This document shows, piece by piece, positions 1 through 11,626 of a stretch of 64,000 bases of DNA. Made by a program: the position numbers and the translations under genes. The DNA is from Skeletonema tropicum (taxonomy: Eukaryota > Bacillariophyta > Thalassiosirophyceae > Thalassiosirales > Thalassiosiraceae), in the NCBI GenBank assembly GCA_037178625.1, contig CM074130.1, forward strand, positions 434,001-498,000, given 5' to 3'. The notes below the pieces were generated by a model that was given only the letters and a program-made list of their open reading frames with translations, made no database searches and was not told the DNA's origin. The first letter of the stretch is position 1; the number at the start of each line of letters is the position of its first letter.

Positions 1-204
1 TTTGACCCACACCGAATCGAAGCGAACCTCAACGAAGACAATAAGTACAAGCACGCTAAGTACACAATACACAATGGAACAATACTACTTCACCTACTGG
101 TCCTAACAATCATTACTCCACACCGTGCCAACCAATCATGGACTCCGCTGAATGAAAGGACGTGTCTTGTGCGAGGGCATTTCATACACATCGTACCAAC
201 CTTC

Positions 205-668
205 AGCATGTGAGTATGCCCTCCATAGAGCGCACCTATCAACTCGTTGAACCCAAACAGATAGCCAGAAACCCTTGAGGAAGTATATTCGAATACAATT
301 ATTAATTAGTTGATTAGTTGATTAGTAATAGTAATAACTATTAGATAAAGCGCAAGCATCGGTCCAAAACAGCCTATTTCAGCTAGTAAATAGAGTGATT
401 CTTTGCATGACGCATGCATATGCATGAGCACCTATGCAGCTGCTGTAATGCGAGTATAGTGCATACGATGACTCCCACCGGCTTAATCGAAATGTAATAA
501 CATTTGCTATCGACTTATGGTCGGTGCAGGTAGGTAGAGATTCGATGTTGAGTGTAGTGAGGCACTAGTTTCAGTCAATGTGTGTTTTGTGCTTCGTGGA
601 AAGCTCTATTGTAGCAAAATATTTTTGGTGCGATTTTTATGTAGAGTGGTGCGATTTTTTGACGGTAG
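205..668 (-). mobile_element. Diverged MITE copy upstream of the LRR gene
   Basis: This non-coding stretch matches, in reverse orientation, the roughly 490-bp element found twice in tandem at 53486-54473. Shared landmarks in order are the 'gagcgcacctatcaac' block near 225, the 'gagcacctatgcag' block near 425, 'tggtcggtgcaggtaggt' near 519, 'gttttgtgc' near 585 and 'gacggtag' near 661. It has no ORF. I infer a non-autonomous DNA element of which this copy is older and more diverged. The remaining sequence before the gene (1-204 and 669-772) shows nothing I can name. Confidence 0.6.
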
Positions 669-772
669 CCACCAAGATGCCCGCTCCGAAATCTTGTGGG
701 CCACCATGATATTTTGTGCATCGGTGTAGTTAATAGAAGTAATTACCTCCACTACTACTTTTTATTACCATC

Positions 773-3700
773 ATGGACGACGATAATAATCTCAATAATC
801 CTGCCCCCGCCGAAACGACGGATGGTCGTCTTCTACAACATAAGCTCGAGGGAATGTTGAAGGAAGACATGGCGCTCAAAAATAATAATAATTTGGCCGA
901 CGCTTCGACGGACCATCTTACGAAGGCGCTGCTTCTTCGTTTACTGGAGGAGGAGGAGGAGCGGCGAGCGGAGGCATCATCTGAGGAGACGGCATCCGAT
1001 CAGCAGTTGATAGATATAGATACGACAAAGGAGAAGGAAAAATCAGCCGGCAAGAGGAGACAGAAGGAGGACGCCGCCAAGCCAAATATTCCTATGATGT
1101 CATGGCTGAGGGGAGGAATTATTTTGCTAATTATGATGGTCACATTTGGATCCATGATGATGATGTTGAGTTCTCCTCTCTCGCTGATTCATCAAAGTGA
1201 TGCATCAAAAGAGGGGGAGGCTCCCCCAGCCAAGCCACCGTCTGCGTTGAGATCTCTTCGTCAAAAAAAGCACCAGTCGAATATTGATAATGCGGAATCA
1301 GCGTCGCCCGATATTATTAGTCCATTGCCAGCGGTTGTGCCGCCTCCCATCTTCTCACCGGCTGCTGTCACTGCCAGCAATCGTCGTATGAAATCTGACG
1401 AATTAAGGTCATCGACATGTTTTGACACGCCCAACTGGAAGGATGGAAGTGGTGATGGGTGTGATGCGTATGAAGAACTTGGAGAATATTATGACATCTG
1501 TTCCGACGCTTATTACCTTGCAGGAGATATGGGACCAGCAACAACTCAATGCTGTTTCTGTGGAGGTGGAAGTAGTACTGCTCCTCCCACCATCTCTCCC
1601 AAACCATCAAGCTCTCCAACAAAGTCTGCTGCTCCTTCGAGTTCTTTACAGCCGTCAACCTCTCCATCAACCTCTAAACCATCAATCTCTCCAACAAAGT
1701 CTGCAACTCCTTCAACCTCTCCATCAACCTCTAACTCTCCAACATTGTCAGCTTCTCCTTCCACTTCTCTTTCAAATTATCCATCAATTTTTCCAACTAA
1801 GTCAACAACCCCTTCGTCCACTCCGACAATCACAAGCTTTCCAACAAAGTCAGCTACTCCTTCGAGTTCTTTCAAACCGTCAACCTCTCCATCAAATCCT
1901 CCCACCATCTCTCCCAAACCATCAAGCTCTCCATCTGCTTCATCTAGTCCGACACAGTTCTGTGTGGACACTCCCAACTGGAAGGATGAGTATGGTGATG
2001 GGTGTGGTTGGTATGAAGAAAATGCAGAAGATTATTCATGTACAGACGCTGACGACTTTGGAGGAGATATGGGGCCAGCAACTGAACATTGCTGTATTTG
2101 CCTTGGGGGAATAAAAATAGATACTGTAAGTCAGATGCATTCTGTGGTTTGGAGTTCGATTGAATGCATCACGTTTCTAATTCAATTTTTTTTTTCCATT
2201 TACTGCAACCGTCTTTCAGTGTGATGGTTTCAGGTCACATTGTCAAGACTACTTTGATGTCATGGGGATTGAGGATGGCGACATGTCACCAGTTTCTAAA
2301 AAAGCAGAGTCTTGTTCCTGTGGAGAGCATGATGTCGGAACTTTCACTTATGATACGGGGGACAGAGTAATTATTGGGTTGCATAATGGGTGCAAATGTG
2401 ACTTTTGGTCACGTCTTTGTGAAGACACAGGAGTGGGAGAAGCTTGTGATTATGCAGCTGAATATTGTTGTGGAGATTATGGTTACACCGGATTGGGATT
2501 TTGGTATCTGAGCGGTCCGACATGTTATTGTGATTTCTTCAACTATGCTCGAACTGAATTTGGACATTCGTTGAAACCAAGGTCAATGAATATTCATGTC
2601 AGATTCATGTCAGCAGACTTTGAAAATCCTTGTCGTCAATTTGAGGAGAAGTGGCGCACCTCTCCTGCTGTTGCCCCTGAAGAGGAGAGGACAAGTTTGG
2701 AGGCGATATACAATTTTACAAATGGTCCGAACTGGGTAAACAGTGATGGTTGGATGAATGAGACTGTACATCATTGCCAGTGGTATGGAATATCTTGCAA
2801 TGATGACCAATATATAACTGGGATTCATTTGAGGGACAACAACCTTGCAGGCCAGTTTCCTGTATACACACGCAGCATAGATTATTGGTATAATTCGCAA
2901 TTTAAAGAATGGGGTGGGGTTTGGTATGAGGGCAAGGTGTATGAATTCTTTGGAGGCGGGAGTTTTATAGAACAACCCCTTGAAGATTTCGACTTCAGTG
3001 ACTCGGTGTGGCAATACACCAAGTACGGTTTGGCAAATCTATACTACCTTGAAACTGTTGACTTGGGAAATAACAAGCTCTCTGGAACGATCGAATATAG
3101 TCCACTCTACAATCTCAACTCACTTTCACACTTTGATGTCTCGGGAAACCAACTCAGCGGAGAGATAAATGCACTTCTGACTACTTTGATAACGCACTCA
3201 GACTTCAGCAGCAATAACTTCACTTCTATGCATCGCTTTGATAAGTACAAGGGATCCTTCCAAACTCTACGCTATTTTAACGTGAGCAATAATGCCATTC
3301 AAACGAATGCGACTGATCTTCTAGAGAACATTCCGCCCAACATTGAGCAACTTTTCGCACAAAACAATCAAATCTACGGCAGTCTTCCAGAATCAATGAA
3401 TCTTCCAAGGTTGCGTCAATTCAGCATGTCAAACAACGCTCTCTCCGGGACTCTTTCGGAGTCAGTAAGTAATCTTCCGCAAATACAAAAATTTGACATA
3501 TCATCCAACGCTTTCTCCGGGCAGTTTCCTGATTTCGCAGAATCCTTTTTGACTCTCCAGGAGCTTGACTTATCCAAGCAATCAAATGGCTTTACTGGAT
3601 CAATTCTAGAAGATTTAGCAAAATATCTATCTCTTCAGGTGTTGAATGTAGCTGACAACAAGCTCAATGGTAATATTCCACCCTCCATTGGAAATATGGC

Positions 3701-6117
3701 AGTGGTAGAAGTGTTGGATTTGTCCAACAACCTTCTGCAAAGCTCGATTCCGCCAGAGCTTGGACTGCTCGAAGGTGAGTAAACATGTTTAACAGTCAAT
3801 CTTGCAGCTGAAGCTATACGATGAATCAGATAAGCTAACACTTGACACTTGTGCTTGTCATTTCTACGCAGGTGTCTTGAAACGTCTCGATCTTTCAAAT
3901 AATACCTTATCTGGTGCCATTCCTTCTCAGATTGGTCGGCTTGAGGGTGCTTCTGTTTTCTTGAGTGGTAATCCCTTCTGTAATTCATCTGAAATTGCTC
4001 CACTCAGCCTTTGTATGTTAAGTAGTGTCGATGGTTTCGATCTAGCGAATGACATCACACTGTGCCCGCCCCAAAGAAACGCCTTGAGTGTCTTCTATGA
4101 CTCAGCCAAGGGTGCAGAGTGGACGGATAGATCTAATTGGACGGATGAGTATATGAGCTACTGTGAATGGAAGGGAGTGACTTGCGATAATAGAAATCAG
4201 GTGACAGAGCTGAACCTTCGCAACAATGGCTTGTCGGGGAGATTGAGTGAGAGCATTGGCAATTTAACTTCAATGGAAGTGTTGGACTTGAGCGACAATG
4301 ACATTAAGGTGATGCTTTTGTGCTCAATTTATTGTCATGTCATTCGCATTGACTTTTTTCATTGCTTACATTCAACAAACATTGCTGCTATTCCTGCATC
4401 ATCACAACTTAACTCACAGGGATCGATTCCATCAGAGATAGGCCTACTTTCCAAACTCACGTATGTGCGTCTTAGTTACAATGCCTTTACCGGAACGGCA
4501 CCTGAAGGCTTGGGAAAGTTGACAAAGCTTGAACTGCTTCAACTTCAAAGCAACAGGATTACTGAAATGCCGAAAATATCACAAATAGACGAGACTGCAT
4601 TCAACTATTCCGCATTTGTCACAGACTGCGGCGTGCCTTCTGCGTTCGAAGAAGCAATGAAGTGCGAACATTGTACAGTGTGCTGTAAGTACTAATGCGA
4701 AGCACAGATGTGATTGATCAACTGCATCGTCTGTTCGTAATATTACCTCTCACCAACTTTCATCGACACTAACATCACACGCAGGTAACGCAAATGAGGA
4801 TTGCTATCCCCAAGAAGACACGCGAATAGCAGACAAATTTGGCCTCAATTACGGCACATTTGCTGCTGTTCTCTTTGCTTGCCTCGTTGCATTTAGCTGG
4901 GCGGTAGTCCTCATTTTGTACTTCTTTCGGAAACGCAAGAATCGTGGGAACGCTCTAACAATGTCGTCGGAAGAGATGCTCGAAAAAGATGTCAAGTACG
5001 CGTTGAGTAGAATTGGCAAAGGATCAGCATATTCTTACCTTGTAACAGACAGTCACGTTGGTTGGCTGGTAGCTTTTATTACACTTGGCATCCAGGTTGT
5101 AAGTCTCATCTTCTTTGTCATGGCTTCAGAAGCCAACCTGCAAGATGACAAAACAGAACTACAATTTACGTGGAAATGCCCTCGTGACTCAGATGTGTGT
5201 AAGGACTATTCAGACTTGGATAAATATGGCTGGGCAATTTTCTCTTTGTTAATGATTGCTCATCTTTCAAAAGATTTGATTGGCGGATCCAAGTTGATAT
5301 ACTACTCATCGAAAGTCAGGCACTCTCTTGGCTCAAGAATTCGGTACTACATTGGTGGAGTGTGCTTGTGTTTGATTACACTTTATGCCTTATATGTAAG
5401 TCTCTGCCATGATGTTTGTCATACTATCCTTTTTCTCTTGAATCTGATTTAATATCACTTATGTCACCTCCTTTCCTTGTTCAGGTGAGTACCGTATACA
5501 ACAAAGCAATCGCGACGAGTAATACCGATATCATTGTGAATTCAGTAATAGTACTATTTGTGATGGATTTGGACGAATGGGTCTTTGTCACATTGGAAGC
5601 ATGGAACGAGAATTGGACTGGACATGCATCTGATTCGAAATCTAGTTCTGATTCAGAAGCGAAAAAGGAAGGCGCAATGGAGGAAATGAAGAAGGAACTC
5701 GCACTACAAAAGGTGCAAGTTGCTTCTCAACAGGAGGAGCTGTTGTCTCAAAAGGAGGAGCTCATGATTCAGAAGGATCAGGTGGAGAGACAAAACAACG
5801 AGATTGCAATGCTCCAAGAGACAGTGCAAAAATTGGAAGCTTTTCTTACTGTAGCACCTGAATCCGTCTCTCAAAGCCCTCCCAATGAAAGTGTAATTGC
5901 GCACACAAATGAATTGAAAGATACTAGTTTGGAGAGAAATGCAGGAAAGGACAATCCAGTGAATGAAGAAGAATACCCTGTGATACAGAATGAGTTTGAG
6001 GAGTCGAAAGTAGAAGTAGCTGCTGAAGGTGAAGATACAGCGACACCAGGTTCTGACAGCGTCTCTGAATGTGAGGGTGACAAACGACGTAGTTGTAACG
6101 CAACAGAATTTCATTAG
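773..6117 (+). CDS. Six-exon membrane-anchored LRR receptor-like protein
   Basis: Exons 773-2125, 2220-3774, 3872-4308, 4420-4684, 4785-5395 and 5485-6117 join in frame through GT-AG introns to a protein of about 1,617 residues. In order: an acidic N-terminus; a membrane segment (about 113-133); a Cys-rich module with CFDTPNWKD (about 215-263); a Ser/Thr/Pro stalk; a second such module with CVDTPNWKD (about 400-447); another Cys-rich region; two LRR blocks, each led by a W/C-rich cap (about 612 and 1038); a membrane span at about 1226-1250 followed by RKRK; about four more hydrophobic segments (1296-1448); and a coiled coil (about 1465-1530). There is no kinase domain. The LRR-with-cap layout is that of plant-type receptor ectodomains, so a surface sensing or adhesion role is inferred. 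The 111-nt third intron is in frame and free of stops. The family is certain, the ligand unknown. Confidence 0.88.
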
Positions 6118-6159
6118 CACAGAGATTCCCCTAAAATTGCCTTTGATAAAACGAGCTAG

Positions 6160-7096
6160 TTATCCCTCCTCTGATAGAATTTGTCTCACCACCGCGATGA
6201 TTTGATTGTGCCGTCTCATCATTGACGACTTCTCTTCCGAGGTAGCAAATGTTTCGACAACATGCTCAAGAACGACTTTGTCCAATGCATCTCGCAGTGA
6301 CAATATCAATACTGCATTGTCAATAGCGCTACCTTTCCTGCTTTCTGCATCATCACTCACTTTGAATTTTAACCAACCATCGATGATAATGGCATTCTTC
6401 ACCAGCTCGAGTTGGCCACCAAACAGGAGCAGGCTGAATTTGGATACAAGGTTGACTTCCGAGAGGAATGTCCCAGGCGGTCGCTGCCGGCTGTCCACTT
6501 GCCACTGCGCCTATTGATCGATGTTTTGCATGATAGATAGGGTAGGCATCCTTTCCGTTCTCGGAAGCGGCATTTACTCGTTTCCTCTGAAAAGAGCTCG
6601 AAGATGGACGAGATACGTCGCCATCTTCGGTCAGAAGTCTTCCACCTTTTGGACCGCCTCTGCGCGGTCGAAGTAGAGTACAGATGTTGGGGTAGAGGCC
6701 AGCAACGAGGCAGCAGCTTGTAATCAGCGCATCTTCCTCGGCTATATTGCAATCATCGAGGTCATCTCTTGAAGCAAGTCCTGCATCTATAGGGTGCGAT
6801 CTGGGAAATAATAGCTACTGCAGCACATGTTCGTTATCACTTAGCGTAGATAATGTCGCCTCTTGAGGGCCCACCAGACGTACTTTAAAATTTCTGTTAT
6901 ATACAAGTCCTGCATCTATAACGAGATCAAGGAATTGATGTCTCAGTGTATCAATCTCACGCAATGCCAAATGATTCAACGCATGATATCGTAATTCGTA
7001 TGGTACTTTCACTTGTTTTTGTCCTAAAGTCACACCAGAATCAGAATCTCCAAGTTGAAGAGGTATAAAAGACAAAACTCTTCCCGCTTGGCTCAA
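6160..7096 (-). pseudogene. DEAH-box RNA helicase C-terminal remnant
   Basis: On the minus strand three pieces read as the C-terminal region of a DExH RNA helicase of the DHX36/DHX29/DHX57 type. The first (7096 to about 6905) holds LREIDTLRHQFLDL. The second (about 6790-6520) has EEDALITSCCLVAGLYPN, matching the helicase-associated 'AL..a.laGlYPNv' motif. The third (6498-6160) has LLLFGGQLELV followed by IIIDGWLKF, the OB-fold 'LLFGG...dGWl.f' signature. Pieces one and two are separated by a 114-bp insertion; two and three are in different frames. The Walker A and DEAH motor motifs are absent. It is a decayed 3' fragment, convergent with the LRR gene whose stop lies 43 bp away. Confidence 0.72.
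6791..6904 (+). mobile_element. 114-bp LINE 3' tail with 15-bp target duplication
   Basis: The insert is bounded by identical 15-bp copies of aagtcctgcatctat at 6776-6790 and 6905-6919. Its sequence aligns with the 3' end of the LINE at 28115-33826 (minus strand): shared parts are gtgcgatctg, the cctc-t-aggg core and cgtactttaaaatttc followed by tgttata. It therefore looks like an extremely 5'-truncated copy made by target-primed reverse transcription, sitting inside the DEAH helicase remnant. Alignment identity is only moderate, so the source may be a sister LINE subfamily. Confidence 0.75.
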
Positions 7097-7238
7097 GTGT
7101 TACCATTACCAGCTCAGGGGTCAAAAAACGTAAATAAGGAATCTCACGTCGACCTGGTATTCTGGGGTGGACATTATGAGATTTTGGGTGTGGGGCTTTA
7201 GATTATTTCTTGCTATGTCTACAGTAAACTACTCACGT

Positions 7239-7613
7239 TTACGTATCACTGGTATTGTAAACAAGAAAAGCATCTATGGACGGCTGAGACGACCTTGAAG
7301 TCAACTGAGAGCTACTTCTTTGAGAAATAGATCTGCCATCTGTACTGTATAATAAATATGAAATTTGGTCATCATTAAGTGATGACGCGGTTATCGGGCC
7401 ATTGTTGCTCTTATAGAGTGCTTGTATGGCAGCTAGTCCTGCTGAGCCATTGGCAGTGCAAACTGTTCTCCCGAAAAATTGTGTGTAGTAAGTGCTTGGG
7501 TCAGGACTTTTGTAGGATCCCCCATAGTGGTAGTTGCGTTGTTTTGATTTCCAAATAGAGTCGGCTCGTTCGAGGATGTTTGATGGGGTTCTAGTGAATG
7601 CTTGTTGGGCCAT
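7239..7613 (-). other. Uncharacterised ORF fragment, 124 aa
   Basis: An open frame starting MAQQAFTRTPSN and ending YNTSDT. The frame stays open for about 25 codons upstream of this Met (GIPPNGDYKTLHNI) until a TGA near 7690, where G-rich sequence leading into a TIR element begins. The stop falls just inside a possible splice donor (gtgatac then gtaaac), so this could be an exon of a gene truncated on both sides. I do not recognise the family. It may belong to the neighbouring helicase remnant on the same strand, but no helicase motif is visible. Confidence 0.22.
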
Positions 7614-7772
7614 GTTGAAGGCGTTTGGGAATTTGGATTTGTCGATGTTGTGGAGTGTTTTGTAGTCGCCATTTGGTGGTATGCCATATCAAACGGGGGC
7701 AAAGAGGGCAAAAAGGGGGCAGTGTGCCCCCTATCCATAATCCTCCTGATGTTGAGTAGGAGTAAAAGTACT

Positions 7773-8292
7773 CTAGCTACTGGCGGGAAAAAATGTTCAC
7801 TGGAAAAAATTGTCACCGTCACTGAAACTCCGCACAAAACACTAACAAAACACAAAAAACACGAGTTGTACACCCTTACATGGAGGTTCTGTGCCTCCAT
7901 GTCGACCCCAAACACCAATAGTCGACCATAATACGACAGTACAGACTATTAGCTTTCGATAGAACCACTGGTCAACGTTATATGCAGTATACTCGCATAG
8001 CAGCAGCAGTACAGGCATGCAGATCTGCCGTAGGCATGCGTCATTCTAGTTCGAAATAGCCGTTATTGGTCCCAAATTCGTCGGTAGGTGCTCTACCTCG
8101 ATGAATTATAGTCTCTTCTACATCAGATAATGTAGATATATTGTTTGGGATGCTATTTTTAGATTGCTCTATGTATTTTCGTCGAGTAGCATTGCCATAT
8201 TTAGACTATCACAATTTTGTTAGTGTTTTGTGCGTGAAATTTGTGAGCTGTCACCGTGGTGACGGTGACAGTTTCTTCCCGCCAGTAGCTAG
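7773..8292. mobile_element. 520-bp non-autonomous TIR element
   Basis: The ends form an inverted repeat. The left end ctagctactggcggg is the reverse complement of the right end cccgccagtagctag, and the similarity continues inward on both sides through tgtcaccgtcac and gcacaaaacactaacaaaa. No transposase ORF is present. Internal blocks such as 'gccactggtcaacgt' recur near 54735, so at least one relative lies in the window. I could not define a target duplication. Superfamily unknown. Confidence 0.65.
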
Positions 8293-8784
8293 CATTACGG
8301 GATAGTGCCGACCTACTAAATTGCGTTTTAGTGGCCGAATTTCGTAAACTACGTTACAGACGCCGTTGCCGACCTCGGATCAAAAACCACTCCATTTGGG
8401 AGTTCCTCCTACAAAATTGGGTCGGTCGATGATTTTCATAGGATGCTATTCAGGGTCATTCTAAACCTAATAAAATTTATTTTTTGTGGTTTAAATTGCA
8501 ATTTTGCTGCAAAGTGACCTATCAATGATGTTGCTCACACTTAGGAAATTAGGTAAATGTTGCATTATCGCTACCTAGACATCATTGAACCAACAATTGG
8601 AGTCTTCATACGCCGAGGGCAGAACCAAACAGCGTCGCAGTCGGGACCACGGGAGAGGGTTGTCTCTCCTACCACAGCTCGTTTAAAAGCCCGGGATATA
8701 TTGACGTGGATGTCAATAAGCCTGTATACAGGCGAGATATACAAATACAAGTATTTGCACGAGAGTATAAGCATATACCCATCT

Positions 8785-11083
8785 CTATCCGTGGTTGTTT
8801 TGACCGCGTCGAAGTGCTGCCTGAGCCCGCTGGCGACGTATCAAGAAGGCTTCACGTGCCGCTTTTACTGAAAGCAGCCAATAAGCCTGATGTTCACCAG
8901 AAGTTGTTTCGAGATCATCAAGATTGATTTCCATCAAATATTTATCCTCCTCTCTAAGCCCTTCTAAGCCCATCTCTTGCTGCTCCTCTATAGCTATTTG
9001 TAGCTCCTCCTTCCTCTCTAACGCAAGCATACCAGAAATTTTATCATGAATCAAGAAATTCCTCACCAGCCAATGTCCATGGGTCATCTCCATCAGCTTG
9101 ATTGAGAATCTCTGTGCCCATTTTGCGCCCGAAAGATAGCTGCCCTCCAGACGACGATGTGTCTCTTGAATCGCACAGAACTCCTTGGATATCATTCCTT
9201 CCATAAACCGCCGCCATCCAATCTTATCTTGTGAACGTGCCAACCTCCGCAGTATCGGGTCATGATCGCTAGCAATGCAGTCCATAAAGCTTTTGCCATT
9301 CCGAGCTCTCACGAAACTCATGATATACTTTTCCAGCACTTCACATGTCCTCACCGATTGTAACCAGGACTGTAGATTGTCGGCTGACATCTGAAAACAT
9401 TTTACCCTATCCTCTTCTTCACACATTAAGACGTGAGCGCATGACTCCTGTGCATCCAGACAAGAAGGACACAAAGGAGAGTGATTAGGATCACATCTGT
9501 GTAACCGCAAGTTGGTGCCGGCTATGTCGTGAACTTGCTTGCATGCCCATAGTTGGAAAAGCCGCGGGACCTCGTGTAATGCCTTGTTCACGTTGACCCA
9601 ATCTACTTGGACGAACGCGGATGGAAGCAGGATCTGTCTCTTAGCGAAGATCTCCCTGGCCAGCGCTAGGTGGCCATGAAAGCGGACTCTTTCACCAGTA
9701 TCTGAAGTCATCTTCTCCTTACCCCTATCCACATAGACGCAGATTGGCTCAAGTGGCAAAGGTTGCGCCGCCATTCCTGCGTTCGGATCAACGTCGTAAA
9801 TCGCTAGTTTTGCGCCAGAGTCACACTGTTCATTCAACTGTTCAGGCCTAGACAGCTCCTCCCACACCAAATGATCGAGTTTATGGGCCGAGACATGAGA
9901 AAATACTGTGCTGAAGGTTAGAGACCTGCAATGGATCATGATATTTTTGAGTATATCTGAATGCCGTCAACTCGACGGGATACGATGCGGAGGCAGGTTT
10001 TCCACATTATTGAGAGCCCCCAAGCAATCAGAATAGATCTGGGCAGAACCAGACAGCGTTGGTTTCAGTTTGTTCACAGCTAATAGGATGAGATGAATAG
10101 CGAGTAATCCCAAAAGCTCCCCACGATATGCACAAGCAGCAAGTGTCCTCTCAGAGAATTTACCAACGAGTCGGCCTCTCCTCTTGGAACACTCCATAAT
10201 GAATGCAGCTGAGCAGATATCTGGGTACATCTCCTTGATAAAGGATCCGTCCGCCACACATACTAGTGATCCATCTATAATAGCCGCCACGAGGAACTCA
10301 TAGCTCCCCGTCAGTTCAAGATCTTCCCACATCCACATGCTACCCCACTGGTCGAGGACTTCCCACAAAGTGCTAGGAGGTAGAGACTGACCTGGGATTG
10401 GTGCATGACTTACCAAACGATATACCGCAGTATCTACCTCTTCTATCGTACACGCAACATTGTGCTGAACCTGGGCATGATCACTACCATCTTTCACATA
10501 TCTCCGAGGGTTATTTTCATGCGGAGGGTATACCTCCATAAGGTCATTACCTATAGCGGAACAGTCTATTCGATGCGGCACAGTACCGCCACGGTTGAAG
10601 TTTGTGGCCGATGTGCACCCAATTTCCCAACCGGACGCTAAGTAAACCTCCTGGGGCTAATTGAGAGAGTGCCGACTTCCACACCTTAAAGTCTTTTGAC
10701 GATGGTTCCTCAGCGGGGAAGTCAAGCTTAGACCACTTTTCATCCTCCCGCCGCAGCCTCTTCTTGTACCGTGGATCAATCTTCGAACCCCTCACACACA
10801 GTATATCCGATAAAAACAGAACTTGTTGGTGCAAGCGGACTCTGTTCAATTGCCGTAGTTCTTTTGGAGAGTACTGGAGATCTTCAAATACACACATGAG
10901 CCACTTGTCACCCACTCTTGGGAAGGGGTTGTCGATGTTATTCAATACCACCTTATACCCGAAGGTATCTACTTTTTCCCAGATCGATTTCACCCAGCTG
11001 GGAGTAACCCAAGAGTGATATTGTTGAAATGATTCATCAAAGGGCTTGGTTGCTTGAACAATGATCAATGTCGGATGTACCAT
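8785..11083 (-). pseudogene. 5'-truncated LINE: RNase H plus zinc-knuckle region
   Basis: Three minus-strand ORFs are pieces of one LINE polyprotein 3' half. 11083-10547 is a post-RT linker rich in charged residues. 10581-9967 carries an RNase H-like domain with VADGSFIKEMYPDICSAAF, RTLAACAYRGELLGL and IYSDCLGAL, supplying the expected acidic residues. 9939-8785 has HVSAHKLD and a cysteine/histidine knuckle (CPSCLD...CAHVLMC). Pieces two and three are in one frame, separated by a TGA at 9969-9967; pieces one and two differ in frame. The RT domain is absent, so it is 5'-truncated. Gene order matches the LINE at 28115-33826, but the sequence is a different family. The 3' UTR probably occupies part of 8300-8784, which holds no other recognisable feature. 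Confidence 0.75.
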
Positions 11084-11626
11084 GTAACGACTACTTCTAC
11101 CAAACTAATCACCCACTCGCCAGCGGAACGTGCCAACAAATCATTGACGGTACAGCATTATCTAGTGGAAGTGCGTATTGGTATTGAAATGACACATCGA
11201 CATCGTACCAACCTTCTGGATCACACTGATCGATGCTTCTGTCTTCAGCGCAGCGTTGGATCTTACATCGTGCCATTTATCAGACATTTATCATGGATCG
11301 GCTGAGATCTTACATCGTACCAACTGTCATTGACGGCATTGCAGTAAGAAAAGTGTATTTTGTGAGGGGCCCTGCCCGAGCAGTGATTAATGTATTCATC
11401 GATAGCGCTTGAGACAAGGATTCGAATGGTCGTCTCATTGTTAGATACGATAATGCGAAGCGAGCTGTAGCGGGAGGAGATGTGATAATGTACGAATCGA
11501 TAGCCGATTGAAATGGCGATTTCAATGCGAGTAAAATATCAAAGTATGATAAATATTTAAATTTTTCAAGCAGGATCTAAAATTGTGTGAAGATAAATAG
11601 CAGTCTTCAGAAGCCTCCATCTCTCG
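11084..11626. other. Intergenic stretch upstream of the RCC1-repeat gene
   Basis: No convincing coding sequence. The first half contains several variants of 'atcgtaccaac' (near 11203 and 11306), a phrase also present near 190 and, as 'gatcgtaccaaac', in the LTRs at 17111 and 22735, which hints at repeat-derived sequence. The last 100 bp before the gene is AT-rich (aaatatttaaattt near 11550) and could hold its promoter. I see no clear TATA box assignment. Confidence 0.3.

Noticed and set aside
1368..2114. Overlapping ORFs on both strands inside the first LRR exon (for example 1422-2114 plus, 1368-1670 minus)
   Set aside because: They are shadows of the repetitive Ser/Thr/Pro-coding sequence; the main frame has domains and splices in phase.
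7602..7931. Plus-strand 109-aa ORF and minus-strand 161-aa ORF at 7433-7918
   Set aside because: Both run into the terminal region of the 7773-8292 TIR element and have no recognisable motif.
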